Position numbers and translations under genes: made by a program. 64,000 nt of DNA from Membranipora membranacea (taxonomy: Eukaryota > Bryozoa > Gymnolaemata > Cheilostomatida > Membraniporidae). Location of the stretch: positions 21,387,681-21,451,680 of the forward strand of contig OU612071.1 of the NCBI GenBank assembly GCA_914767715.1. The letters run 5' to 3'. Under the pieces are notes generated by a model. The model was not told the DNA's origin. It did not search any database and worked only from the letters and a program-made list of their open reading frames with translations. Shown one piece after another: positions 12,471 to 24,440 of the stretch; position 1 is the first letter of the stretch; each line of letters begins with the position of its first letter.

Positions 12471-13184
12471 CTGTCCGTGGGTTAGTCCACGACGTTAGCA
12501 ATGCGATCTGGAGAGGTATGCAGCTAGTCAATTTGAGACAACCTGATATACAATGCAAGTTATATTCATAAGATGCAAACCTAGCTATTTGGTGTTATGT
12601 ATGAAGTGCTGCAGCATACATGGAAAAACACAATGTAATAATTCCTACCTATCCACATGAACCTTCATGTGAAATGGATTGACCTTGGTTTCAACTACCA
12701 CTGCAACAGTAAAACCATAACAAAACTGGTTTCGCTGGTCTAGCTACGTATCAACTCACTGATGCCATTAGCAGAAGACAGTGGAAGAAATTAACTCATA
12801 GTTTTACAATTTCAAGATGTTGTAGGAAAATGATGAACCAAAACTAGGTGAGTTGTCATTATAGTACCAACACTGGTGGAGATGTACTGTAAGCACCACC
12901 TGATTATTCAGAGACAGGCATATCTCAATGAAGTGTTGGTTGGGCTAAGCCATTATGGAGTAAGTTATCAAATTGTGTGTGAATGCTTGGAAATAGTAAT
13001 GTGTTCGAATGGTGTGTGCTAGCACGTAACGCCTCCTACAAAGAAAAAATGAAGCCGCTTAGAAACCTTCTGTCAGCGCTATCCCCTCTGAGGTTCTACG
13101 TGCGGCTAACTAATATGAATTATCATTGCCTGGTTCTTTAGCTGAGTTGATCTCGGATGACAATTTCATGCTTAATAATCATAA
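12471..13184. other. no gene seen; sequence outside the inverted duplication
   Basis: Unremarkable sequence up to the outer edge of the left duplication arm. Confidence 0.3.
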
Positions 13185-13319
13185 ATAAATAAGTGAGATG
13201 TACCCTCGGCTTACACACAATCGCAACAGAAGCGGAAATCATCTTCTTCTACCACGAACCTCGCTAGAGGAGAGGGTTATTACGAGCTTCAAATTTTTAA
13301 CTTAGCTTTCTATCAGAGG

Positions 13320-15480
13320 AGATATACAACTGATAAAAAAAGGAAACTACAAATCTGTTGAGATAGACCAAATTTATGATATCAGTTAGAACAGCTTCAA
13401 ATTTTCCGACAGAGTAATTCAAAGAAAGAATATACCGCTGAAAAAACTGAAAAAGGTCGGTATCAATTTGATGAAAAACAATCGAAAGTTGAACAAATAT
13501 TTAGGGCTAATTCGAAGTCTTCGAAAGCATAAATTGAAAGCATCCTGAAATGTATCTTATCCAAAGAAAAATATGGTGTTGTCCTCCTTTATGGACAGAG
13601 AAGATAACTCTTGGTGAACCTGATGGAATCCTTTGAGGAGGAAAAATTAAACAGATAACTCGGACTATGCAGTTACAGACAGTATTCAGGCAGAGCGCAG
13701 GGTTCACTTTATATACTTAAGCAGGAAGACTGGTTTATGACAGGTGATATTGACCGACATGTTGCATAAATTCTTCAATCAACTCAGAGGCTCAACATTA
13801 GATTGCAGGGTCCAACGTAAATTCTGCAGATGGACAAACAAGGGTGTTTGACAGCCTGAGATTGTCTATCAGAAACATCAACTGGAATCAATACAAAGTT
13901 AAAATTGGTTTGATTGTTAATTTGACTATGTTTATGCTTTTATGTGGTGCGCTACTTGGTGAGATTAAGTGAATATGAAGTCAATATGAATTGGCTTTGG
14001 GTACTCTTACACATGAGTTTTATGAACACATACCTCTCAAATTTGATTATTTCTTGTTATATGAAATTTAAGGAGGTTGATGCAGAACAGAAAGGTTAAA
14101 TGCAGAAAAGCTTGATTGAATTCAATGAAACACACACACACATCCCCTCTAATTCTTATCAGAATAGAAAAGCACAGTTTATCCGAGAGGACGTTCTTCT
14201 GTGAGTTATACGATGGAAGAGAACAAACGCTGCTAAGGTCAACCTCAGAAGGCAAAATGATACGGTCAAAGATACCAGCCATATCAACCTGTGTCATTAG
14301 ATATCATCAGCCAGAACCTTTTCTCACCAACTTCTACGATCTAAAGCAGCGAAGGGATGCCTACATTGAGAGGTTCCCTATTTGCTGCCCAAACAGCACT
14401 AGAGTTGTAAACGATGCCACGGAGAAGGCCAGTAAACAACTTTCCTGAGAGCATGAAAGATAATTCCTAAATCTATGCCATCATTCTTGAAATATGCCGC
14501 ACAGGCATAACATTGAAGTTAGTTTTTAGTCCATAAGATTTTTAATACTGCAGTTAAGAGTGGCTCTTAGGAGCTTTGTTCTCTAGCTGATTATTATACC
14601 AGGTCAAGAAGGTTCACAAATTTTATTTTTAACAGCGATGTTATCAATTGTAACACTAATACCATCTGATAAGAAGAGCATTGTGCTATTTTCAAACAGA
14701 TTCAACCACTTGAGCTGAATTGTTACGTCTCTTCTCAGCATTCATGTCAAAACAAACTTTTCATTTGATGAAAGTTATTGTTAGTGAGCAAAGTAATTAT
14801 TTTCATACAATCCAATATCGAAAACTGGAATTCATAAATCTCCCAAAAACATTTGTAGTACCTTTAGATACATGGTAATTCTTTGACATAATTAATTATA
14901 ATTTTCATTTCTAGCTTGTCCAAAGAGAGCAATGAGGTTATCGGGGGAGGAGACCGCGGACTTCAACGCTTAGTATTCAGTTGAAGATGGGAGGGTTGCC
15001 ATCATGCGGCCTGTTCTTTAATATATGCAACAGGCTAGACTCGTCAATAGTGGATGGGGATATAGAAAAGTTGGCTGAGGCCAGATACACCAAAATTTTC
15101 TCATGGTATACAAATATTACCAAAAAAAAAACACATGGACAGCTACCTCGTTTAAAAAAAAGTGGAGAAGTGGAAAATCTGAAAGGAAAAGATGTGACAA
15201 TTACTTTGATCAAATGATCAATGAGTAGAGTATAAAGGACCAAAAAAAGAGGTTAGGGTAGAGGGTACTGTACTTCCGCGGGAGACTCTCAAATCAAATA
15301 TGGATAGCCTAATAAGGAGAAACTAGAAATGGAAATCGGCAACTTGGAGTTGTGCTCCATAATGAAAAGATGGGATAACCCTCAGAGTATCCGATAGATA
15401 CATCAAAAGATAAAAAAAGAGGAGAGCTCCGACTTTTCTAGACTAGACAAGGGAATGTAGTTGGCTTTTATCCAGGTAAG
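13320..15480 (+). pseudogene. decayed multi-part coding region, shared by both arms
   Basis: Plus-strand frames at 14116-14448 and 14981-15217 have strongly protein-like composition (for example FFNICNRLDSSIVDGDIEKL and IERFPICCPNSTRVVNDATE). Their reverse-complement counterparts near 61250-61640 retain the same peptide blocks in fragments. This supports coding on the left plus and right minus strands before duplication. Both copies now contain stops and frameshifts. I do not recognise the family; an old transposon-encoded protein is the likeliest guess. Confidence 0.35.
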
Positions 15481-17809
15481 AACTACCCTACCAATTTTAT
15501 GAATGAGAATGTTGTGATATCACCACACTGAGTTCAAAATTGCAAGGTTAGGATGGGTATCTCTGATTGTTACAGTCAGTCCTCTTGAAATCTGGAAACA
15601 TTCATTCAGGTGGTACTCAAGCTACATGGCACATGCTCTATCTACCAGAGATATACTTACAATAGTATAACATGTGATTGGTGTGGAGGTGACTTAATTA
15701 CTAGCAGTAATATATACAACAAGTTTTTGAAGTACCTTCCTGTTTGTAGCTATTAGCTACCCTAAAGTTTGAACTATATGGGCTTAGGCATTCTGCTCAC
15801 ATTTTGTACCATTATATGTATATCGCTGGTCGATAGAGCAGAGATAGATTCATGTAGCGGGAGTACCTTCAGCAGTATTTTAATATTAGGAAAAAATTTG
15901 AATTTACCTAGGGCAAATATAGACAGATAAGAATAACCCTTACAATCGGAGATACACATCCTTACAGTTATATATCCTTACAGTTTGGAGGATGTAGAAA
16001 TGTTTATAACTCACCATGACACCAGTATACTGCGCTGTGATCGGTGGGAAGTATACTGTGTTGTGATTGGCCGGTAGCTTTGAGTGAGAATAAGCCACTA
16101 CAGACTGCTGATGATTCCTGTAACTCACAGATATATATCATCACTGTAAAAACAAGACAGTTAGATAGATGGACAGGATACAGGTCTCATATCATTATAT
16201 ATCTATGATTCATGTGTTGTTTGAGTTACAAGATTTGACATAGCAAATGATGGGCTTAGAATTTGAAAAGTAATCTTCCTTCAGTACAGGTGGGAACAAT
16301 TTCACAAATATTTCGTAAAAAAATACTAGTAACAAGAAATAAAATATAGTCTCAAGGCAAACTTCCTAATGGTCACAGAAGATAATTAATACTGAGAAAG
16401 CATATATGAGTCCAAGGTACGAGATCCTAACCAGGTTTATCAAACAATGGGTAAGCAAGTTGAGGTGACTGGATGCCAAAATCTGTGGAGAAAGTGTTGT
16501 GAGTTTTCATTCGCGACATAATTCATTGTCCACTCACCTTATCCCAAGGGAACAACTCAGATCGTCTGTTTCTCGTTACAAAAATTAGTTTTCAACCCAA
16601 CAGAGCCTTACTGAGGCACTGTGCTTATTCTGTCTGTAAATAAAACAAGAGGGTGTTACAAAAACACTCTGTTATGAAACGAACAAATTAAAAAGCTGTC
16701 TAAACTTTGCAGGTCTCACAGCAGATGATCAGATATTGATCTGTCTGTCTATAGTTGAACCTCCCCACTCCCTTCCCCAAAGCAAAATACACTGAAAGAA
16801 CATGTTATTACTAAACGAACCACAGCCAGTCGTTTTGTCAGACATGAATATTCAATTCACCTGTAAGTATGCGCACTGAAATCTGCAAAACTACACAAGA
16901 GGTGTTCTAAGTAAAACCATAGGTGACTATCATATACTGCAGACAAGCAGGCGTACTATATCAGCCAGCAATGATCACATTCTATGAGTGAGCATCATCT
17001 TTAGTATCACCAATACAACAATCATAGACACCATGAAAAGAATGTTTTTTTCATCGCAACAAGCACTAAGTGTTAGACCTTTTTCTTCAACGGAACCTTA
17101 ATTGGTAACTCAGAAGTAATTCACCACAAATTGGCCGCTGTGGGCACAGCCAGCCATCAAAGTTAATGGTTATAATGTCATACCAGAGACTATAGATATA
17201 TATCTATAGTCTCTGGTCATACCATCATTATGTCATACTATGTTGATTGGAATAGAATTATACTGAGTTTCATCCAGAGATTATTGATATCAGGATTAAT
17301 GATGATCCATGCTGGGTCCAATGAACTCATTGCTGGGTTGTTGTGGACAAATTCTTACTACTAAGATGTGAGTTAGAAGGGAAGGCTGTTACTCACAATA
17401 ACAAATTTTCACCTGGTTTACTGGTACACCAGCACAAACACAGTTAACAAACAGCAAACAACCACTTTCACCTACCTGTCATTGTACAGTGACTTGTTTC
17501 TTTGAGTATATATGTGAGTCTAACACACATCTGCGCCCTGTCAGACTAGCTTAGTCTATCCTCCATCTGATCTCATGCCATGTTCTACTGTCTGCTCTGT
17601 AACCAATAAAGGAGAGGGAGTTCATTGCTTTAACTACCTGTAGAAGAGAATAGACAAGAGATAATTTATTACTAAACTTCGATGTCATAGTTTCCAGTGA
17701 GTTGGCTTCTTTTGTAACTTTGTGCCAATTGAAGTCTGATCAGCTTAGAGCAGACTACAAAGGCCCACGACACAAAGGAACCTAGAACCAAGCACCCACC
17801 CCAGACAAC
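15481..17809. other. arm sequence without a clear gene; short exon-like module
   Basis: A frame at 15774-15959 (minus) is conserved in the other arm at 60446-60631 but looks like a by-product of DNA conservation. A module at about 17490-17600 resembles one at about 23690-23830 in the same arm: a short exon-like core before a GT donor, preceded by a region rich in gtcagac. This suggests an older tandem duplication of exon units. No complete gene can be built. Confidence 0.3.
17182..17217. repeat. perfect 36-bp palindrome
   Basis: The sequence accagagactatagatata is followed immediately by its exact reverse complement, with no loop. It is absent from the other arm, where about 100 bases are missing at this place, so it came in with, or caused, a small rearrangement. 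Confidence 0.8.
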
Positions 17810-17987
17810 ATTCAGTGGCTTTCCACAGCTCGAATCTGGTGATGCGATGGCAAATAACTCCGACACGATGACATATTCCATGGGCCGAAGTTGCACGGTC
17901 GAATTGCCCTTTGAGTGTTTTCCATTGGCCGAATCCAGACCGTGTCGGTATTGCTAGGGAGTTTGTTTACTAGCTTAAATAACCAAG

Positions 17988-20104
17988 ATGGCGCAAGTGA
18001 ATGAAGCTGCTGCTGCTGCTGCTCTTATAATGCTAGTTATGATGTTTAATCTTGTTCTTATTTCAATCACCCAACGAAATATACTGCTACTGGATTGCTT
18101 AAATAGATTTGAAGCAGAGATAGAGGCTCTCAACAGAGCAAGGAGGAAAAGAAAGAGCCCCAAAGAATGGATGTCACTTCAATGTGTAAGTTGAGTTAGC
18201 TCAGTTTGTAGCAAGGACTGGAGTATCTCCTTATTAGTAGTAAGGAAGTTGTATGTCAGTATTGTTATTAATGATGGTCACAGCAAAGAGAGCATTAGAC
18301 ATGTGTCAGATTGTTACATTGAGATGGCCAAAGACCCTACACTACAGTGATGGACTGGACCAATCAAGCTGGTGTGGGTGGGTGAATGATAATCAAATAT
18401 CTGCTCCCTAACATCATACTACTGATTTCAATGATTGAATAGTAAGTTTTACTTGGTGTATATAGCAAGACTCTTAGGCTATAGTATAATGTGTCTATTT
18501 TTAGGTAACTCCCTCATGGTATGACAATGTGCTCATGAAATCAACAGATGACAGGCTATGGCTGGAGAATTCCCAAGTCAGTGATCGAAAGATTAGCAGA
18601 AGAGGTGGCGCCTGCTATGGCCCCGAGTGATATGGCAGTTCGACAGCCGATACCTACTTTCAAAAGGTGATATACAGACTTTCCCCCTACTCACCAGCAG
18701 TATAGTCCCCCTTACAGTAAATATTGTATTTTACAGACCTGCAACACAGGATTCAGTTTATTCGGTAATTTTGTCGAAGACAAATTACAATGTGTTGACT
18801 GAAAAGCTCTGTCATATGGTCATACTTATACTGTTCAAGGCTTGAATACTCTGGGGTATAAAACTATGAAGAAAATGTTTAGTATACACTTATGATGTAG
18901 AAAAATATTTACGAGACTTGCTGTTACAACTATTGAGGATATGACATTCATCTGAAACAAAATTGGCAGCTGATTTATCCATTCTTTCAGTGATGCACTT
19001 TAGAATATCAAGATTAAAATTATCTCTGCTAAAGAGTTTAGAGGTGTTTGGTCGTTCTCCCTCTGTGGCTGATGTTGGTGTTGTCAATGAAAAGGTAGTG
19101 GTATATGCCAAACGACTAGGAGTCATGTTAAGTTCCTAACCCAGCCTCTGGTGTAGCCCTATAAGCGTGCTTTTCTATTATTAATAATTATATTTATTTT
19201 TTATTATTTCAGGATATGTATAGCTGTATACAAACTGGCTTCCTGTGGAGAGTATCGTGCTGTTGCTAAAGCATTTGGAGTCAGCATCACTTCGGTGCAT
19301 CGATGCCTCTACCTATTTTGCGAAGCGATGTCTGCACGGAAGCGGCAGTATATCAAATGGTACACAACAGAAGATGCTATCAACATCGCCACCAGAACAG
19401 AAGCCAAGTATAAATATCCCCAAAGTATAGGGGCTATTGATGGCTCTCACATTGCCATCACACCTCCAGCTGATGGTTACGCTGACTTTATATGTAGAAA
19501 AATGTATCCATCAATAGTACTCGAAGCTGTTGTAGATGTCAACCTCAAGTTCAGGAATACGTATGCTAACACTCCAGGGTCTGCACATGATGCTGCTGTG
19601 TGGAGGCGCTCACCTCTGTTTGAGACAATAAATCGCTCAATGCCCAAAAATGATAGAGTTATAGATGGCCACACTGTACCTCTTCACATTTTGGGAGACC
19701 CAGCATATCCATTATCTCCTGCAATCATTAAAGGGTATGTGGGACGCAACTTGTCACCCATTCAGGAAAGCTTCAATGTTTACCACAGCAGTGCCAGGAT
19801 GTGTGTCGAGATTGTGTTTGGCAGGCTAAAGAGCCGATGGAGGATATTGAAAAAACGAATGGATCTCGACTATCGTTTTGCACCGGAGATCATCACTACT
19901 TGTTGTATCTTGCACAACATATGTGAAGAACATGGTATAGGAGTCCCACAGGAGATGGCTGTTGCCGCAGATGCTGGGCCATACCCTCAGCCCGAACAAC
20001 CAGCTGACAGACATGTGGACAATGAGGCAAAGGAGATAAGAGACACCATCGCCAGTTTCATTGGAGCGAACCACCCGCTCAGACGCTCTTTCCATTTACA
20101 TTAA
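17988..20104 (+). pseudogene. HARBI1-like DDE transposase
   Basis: Exons 17988-18185, 18505-18666 and 19213-20104 carry the nuclease of the Harbinger element, which cuts and joins DNA at the terminal repeats. Exon 3 holds the catalytic DDE_Tnp_4 domain: first Asp in GAIDGSHIAI, second in PGSAHDAAVW, the GDPAYPL block, and the Glu in ARMCVEIVFGRLKSRWRIL. The helix-turn-helix region before it (AVAKAFGVSITSVHRCLY) is also clear. Exon 1 starts at an ATG and encodes an Ala-rich N-terminus with a basic stretch. In exon 2 the frame needed upstream (ending DDRLWLEN) and the frame needed downstream (RIPKSVIERLAEEV) differ near 18570, so a small deletion appears to have broken the gene. An internal ATG at 18553 could still give a shortened product. 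A poly(A) signal lies near 20390. The family is certain; activity is doubtful. Confidence 0.85.
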
Positions 20105-20608
20105 GTTTACTTATTATATATCATCTTTTTTTTATGGAACTACTCGACACTTGCATAATAATGTATATATCGTATATTTATATATCATATTAATTGTGAA
20201 AACTGTGTTAAAAAGTTGCATCATACATTGTATATTATATGAAATAATATTTTATATTAATTTGTGAAAACTACGTTATCAAGTTGCATCATAGAATGTG
20301 AATTGTATAAATTTATATTTCATGTCTATTTGTGAATAATATGTATTAAAATAAGATTAATACTTATATGTAACTGTACAGTAAATGTAAATAAAATTGG
20401 TGTATAATGAGTATGATAAAGACTAAAGATAAAACAGAAATCCAGTTTACTGACAATTTTAATACTGTGGAGGGAGGGTGGAGGGAGGTAGGGATAAAAA
20501 TGAACAATAGTTGTCTTCTTTATACACAGCTGTGGACAACCCTAACACAAATTTTAATAAAATGATTTCCAGCTGATTGAGATCGCATAAAAAAAAGTTT
20601 AATAAGGT

Positions 20609-22602
20609 TTAGTTTTTATTGAGCATGTTCATGAATTCATTAGGGGCGGATGATGTGCTTGGGTGGCTGGTAGCTGAGACGTAAGAGGCGCTAGGTTGAG
20701 AGGATGAGGAAGGGGCGTACTGGCGGTTGTGGCTTAGTTGGAGGGGCATAAGCGGTGTCATGTTGGGTTGTGTTTGGTTAGGGAAGTGATTAGAATGGGG
20801 AATCGACATGTTTTGGGGATATGGGAAAGCTGGGGGTGGGGCGGGCTGGGCAGATGAGCTGGGCTGGACCTGAAAAATCGGCAATTTCATAAAATCCCCA
20901 AACAGCCCTCGCATACCAGCAAGTAACGTTTCATTAGATTTGGTAATAATTTGTTCCAACTCTTTACGATGTTTTGCATGGATAGCAGCCACATCATCTG
21001 TGCCACTGTGCTTTCTTTTCCTGCTGCTGCTGGCTCTTGTCTCACTCTGCGGAGTCTCCGGCCTACTCTGAGGAGTTCCTGCTCGTTCTGCTGTTGATGT
21101 CCCTGCTGCCTGTTCCTCTACTGGCTCATCTGTAATCAGGAGACAAATAACTAGTCATAATACTACATCTTTCAGAAAAAAACAACTCCAAGCTGTCTAC
21201 TAAACATATCAACAATAATTGTTGATATGTTTAGTAGACAGCTTGGAGTTATTCAGACGCTAGAGGCTAGCATTGACACGATAGATAGCGATTTTAATCA
21301 TCCATCCTCATGCACCCCTTTAAATAGGCAGTGATGATTGACAGGAAAGTGTGTATGTATATATGTATGTGTGTATGTATGTATGTATGCGTGTTTGTAT
21401 GTATGCGTGTATGTATGTATGTATGAGTGTAGGGAGTAGAGAATGTAGAGAAAATATCAAGAAGACAATAACACGACATACCTTCCGGTGCTCGTTCTAA
21501 GGTTGCCAACCTTGAAGAGACCTCGTTCTGAATAGGCCTCGCTCCCAGAATCTCCTTCAGGGGCATGAAGTAAGGCCATGTTACTGCTTCTAAAATATAA
21601 GCAAAGAGTTATTAATTAATAGTTTTAGACATTGATTTGAAGCTTGTCACATTAATTTAAAGCAGATTGATCACAAGTAGTGAGTCAGGAGGGTTTTCCA
21701 ATTAGAAAGAGCGATGCTAAAGCAAGTTATCACTACCACAACAATCAAAATTATCACTGACTTGGTCTTTAAATTAGACAACTCACTCCCAAATCGCTCA
21801 CTAAGAATTGATATCGTTCCATCAATGCCTGAGTGACTTGAAAGCGAGAGCCTAGCAGGTATTGCTTACTCACAGAGTGATTTGATTGCAATTTTGATTG
21901 TTTCTTATCGAAAGACCCCCAGTTAGGAGCTTAAGTGAGCCCACAATTCAAAAGTACATACCTTCTCCAGACCGTTCGGCAATTTTTCTGTGAGTGGTGT
22001 ATTTGGTCTAAGTAACTTCCACTTGTTACGCCACTGCGTGGTCGACTTTGCACTGTTGTTAGGAAATCCTGCCAAAAAAAAACCATCAATATTATCACAG
22101 GCAGGTTGGTAGGTTACACCATATATATCATACTATACTATTATATACTATCAAGGAGTTCTATTCCTCCTTGATACTATACATATCATACACTCACTGT
22201 AACATACATACAAGTAGATTGAGATAAAAAGACTCATCTGAACAAAGGAGTAACAGAGTAACAGACAGAGTAACAAACAGAGTAACAAACAGAGTACCAG
22301 AGTAACAGGTTACTCATTGACTGAACTTATCAACTTATTACCTCAACCCTGAGCAAGATGTAACTCACTTCACAGGGATGTCAGACAGTCACCAACCCTG
22401 CCTATCTATCTATGCCACAATCAGATTCAATAAATAATATTAAAAAAGATGAATTCAACAACTTACTCTCAGTCACAAGTCTTCCCAGCTCAGCATACAC
22501 ATGCTCGTTTTTGGCAGTCTTGCCATCTATAAATCTGTACATATCTTTTTCCTTCACAAAAGCAATGAAAGTAAGGATCTCATCGTGAGAAAAATTTGCC
22601 AT
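20609..22602 (-). CDS. Myb/SANT-like partner protein of the Harbinger element
   Basis: Four minus-strand exons: 22467-22602, 21962-22068, 21482-21589 and 20609-21129. The first two encode a Myb/SANT-like domain: MANFSHDEILTFIAFVKE at the start, then the block STTQWRNKWKLL that corresponds to the third helix. The last exon gives a long linker rich in Ser, Pro and Gln, with a basic patch (SSSRKRKHSG) likely for nuclear import and a coiled segment (AKHRKELEQIITKSNETLL), ending NMLNKN. In Harbinger transposons such a protein carries the transposase into the nucleus and helps it find the ends. The join between exons 2 and 3 is out of phase by one base in my reading (exon 2 ends in phase 0, while exon 3 needs one leftover base), so there may be an indel or an unusual splice. 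Confidence 0.7.
21184..21250. repeat. 67-bp near-perfect palindrome
   Basis: Arms of 33 bases beginning aactccaagctgtctactaa are exact reverse complements around one central base. It lies in the intron between exons 3 and 4 of the Myb/SANT-like gene. It could fold into a long hairpin in the transcript. Confidence 0.85.
21350..21432. repeat. GTAT/GTGT microsatellite
   Basis: A run of tetranucleotide gtat units mixed with gtgt and gcgt, in an intron of the Harbinger second gene. Confidence 0.85.
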
Positions 22603-23120
22603 GATGTTTTCAGTTTGTAATTTGTAAAAGAAATGTAGAGAGCTAAATTTCTTGACTTTTTTCTCAAGAGAGCAATTCGAATATGACCGTGCTGGGCTAT
22701 CCCATGAATCGAGTCGCCCCTAAATTCGATACAAATTGGTCGAGTTGCCTCGAGTCGAATTCGGCCTTTTCCATTACTCGCCCAACACGCCGTGCTGCCC
22801 AAATTCGGTGTGGATTCGAGCTGTGGAAAGCCACTGATTGTGTCATCAATTGAGTGCTGTGGTTAACAAGTCATTGAGATTAAACTTATGTTTTAATTCA
22901 ACTTCTAAATTTAGATTAGTTTGTCAAAATAACTGATACTATAGAAAAGTGGTGACTCAATGTCACAATAAGATGAAAATTGCTGTACCATAAAAATTAT
23001 AAACATGAAAGATTTTGCACTGAAGGTTTAAAAATTAATCTTTACAACAATGAAGCTGGTAATAGTTAGAATAACCCTGGTGAAGTTGAATCAAAGATTA
23101 TAAATACTCATTGGTCATAC

Positions 23121-23760
23121 TCAAATAGTCATTGGTTGAATAGATGTGGTTGTTAAATTGGTTGAGCCTTCTGACCAAAGAAGACCTGCAAGCTCAGTTT
23201 GACAGTTGAAAGGCCAGCTGATATTTAGGGGAGACAATGACTGATAAATCCCAAATCTGCAGACAGGCAGCAGACATATTATAACAATAAGGACAGCTGG
23301 TGGCATTGTAAACATGAGGTAATTATCAGATCATCACAATAAATATCTGCTGTACTGGTAGTATACAACAAGTGTGAGAGGTATGGTCACAACAAGCCAT
23401 CATGTATTACTCAGCTGCTGATGTATATAACCACAATTTAGCCGGTCGTTAACAAGTCACAGCCAGCTAATTAACTTGAGTTTTACTAAGATAATGGCAG
23501 CATCATTCTGAGTTACAAATTTACCTGCGGGCTGAAAAACCACAGTTTTGGTGTTTGCCCATCTCTGACCATATGGGCCTACAGGTATTAGATAGCTGTA
23601 ACAAACATCCACCTCAGCACTTAGCATACACATGTCTCCTAACACCATCACAAAGTTAGACAATGATAAAGTTATCAAACATCACCATTAGTTACACACC
23701 TGCTGTCGTTGTGCAGCCTTGTTCCTCTGTGTATATCTGAAAATAAATCACACATCATCT
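23121..23760 (-). pseudogene. conserved exon-like blocks, unassigned gene
   Basis: Three blocks look like exons on the minus strand. About 23705-23740 reads IYTEEQGCTTTAG before a GT donor. 23529-23678 reads VDVCYSYLIPVGPYGQRWAN and ends at a GTAAAT donor. 23121-23315 carries a hydrophobic stretch (VLIVIICLLPVC) followed by an N-glycosylation-like NISW. All are kept in the other arm at about 54975-55560 (plus) with few changes, so they were coding before duplication. The hydrophobic segment suggests a secreted or membrane protein. I do not recognise it and cannot show a continuous frame. Confidence 0.35.
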
Positions 23761-24176
23761 AATTGTCAGACTGCCAGAGTGTCACACTGTCAGACTCAGA
23801 GCTCCTGTCATGTTCCGTTGATTTCGTTGACTGCCTGTGACAAATAAACCAATGTAAACTATACAGACAGTTAATATTTTAAGAAGATTATCTGTTTATT
23901 GTTCTGCTGTTTGACAAACACGATGGGTTCCTATAATGTCCTGAATATAAGCACTGTGTTATGTAACATTTTATAGGCCTATCCATGAGATTTATGACAT
24001 ACATTCATAAATTATCATATGGGGTTTACAATTCGTTACTCATATAGATAGCTATAACTAATTGACAACTGCTCCTGCACTGAGTGATTGATAAAGATGG
24101 CCTTTTCTGAATCTAGATGACACACACTCTGCAGGGTTTTAACAAGTTTCAGCCACCACCAGGAAAGGAGTGAGGC

Positions 24177-24440
24177 CTAAGGATATCGAACGATCCACCA
24201 AAACACATGTGATATGCAGATCACCCAGTGAAAGGCAACGTGACGGTACCATAATCTTATTATTAAGTGTTTTCTATAAAAGGCCAAAATAATACTCCGA
24301 GTGGCTTTGATCAAGACGTTGGGACTTGCCATCAGCCATTGGAGTACCAGCGGGAAACACAACAAACCATTGAATTGAAATATTGCAGCTGAGCTTATCC
24401 AGTATTTTGCATGCACAGGAACCACCAATGCTCATCTACC
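24177..24440 (-). pseudogene. conserved coding-like exon, unassigned
   Basis: The minus strand reads a block containing FPAGTPMADGKSQRLDQSHS and then a stop where the other arm (54372-54668, plus) stays open for 98 residues. The open copy includes CLSLGDLHITCVIVDHSISL. The difference suggests that this arm's copy is broken. No family recognised. Confidence 0.3.

Larger units (their letters stand above)
17813..22836. mobile_element. PIF/Harbinger DNA transposon, 5.0 kb
   Basis: The ends are 24-base perfect inverted repeats beginning cagtggctttccacagctcg. The flanks carry the 3-bp target duplication ATT (17810-17812 and 22837-22839), the size expected for PIF/Harbinger. The unoccupied target, with a single ATT, is preserved in the other duplication arm at about 55820-55822. 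Inside are the two genes typical of the superfamily in divergent ends and convergent orientation: a DDE transposase on the plus strand and a Myb/SANT-like protein on the minus strand. A microsatellite and a hairpin sit in introns of the second gene. It inserted after the large duplication. Confidence 0.92.

Noticed and set aside
19477-20095. Minus-strand frames of 65-89 codons opposite the Harbinger transposase
   Set aside because: They lie entirely antisense to the conserved DDE exon and have no recognisable motif, so they are by-products of coding on the other strand.
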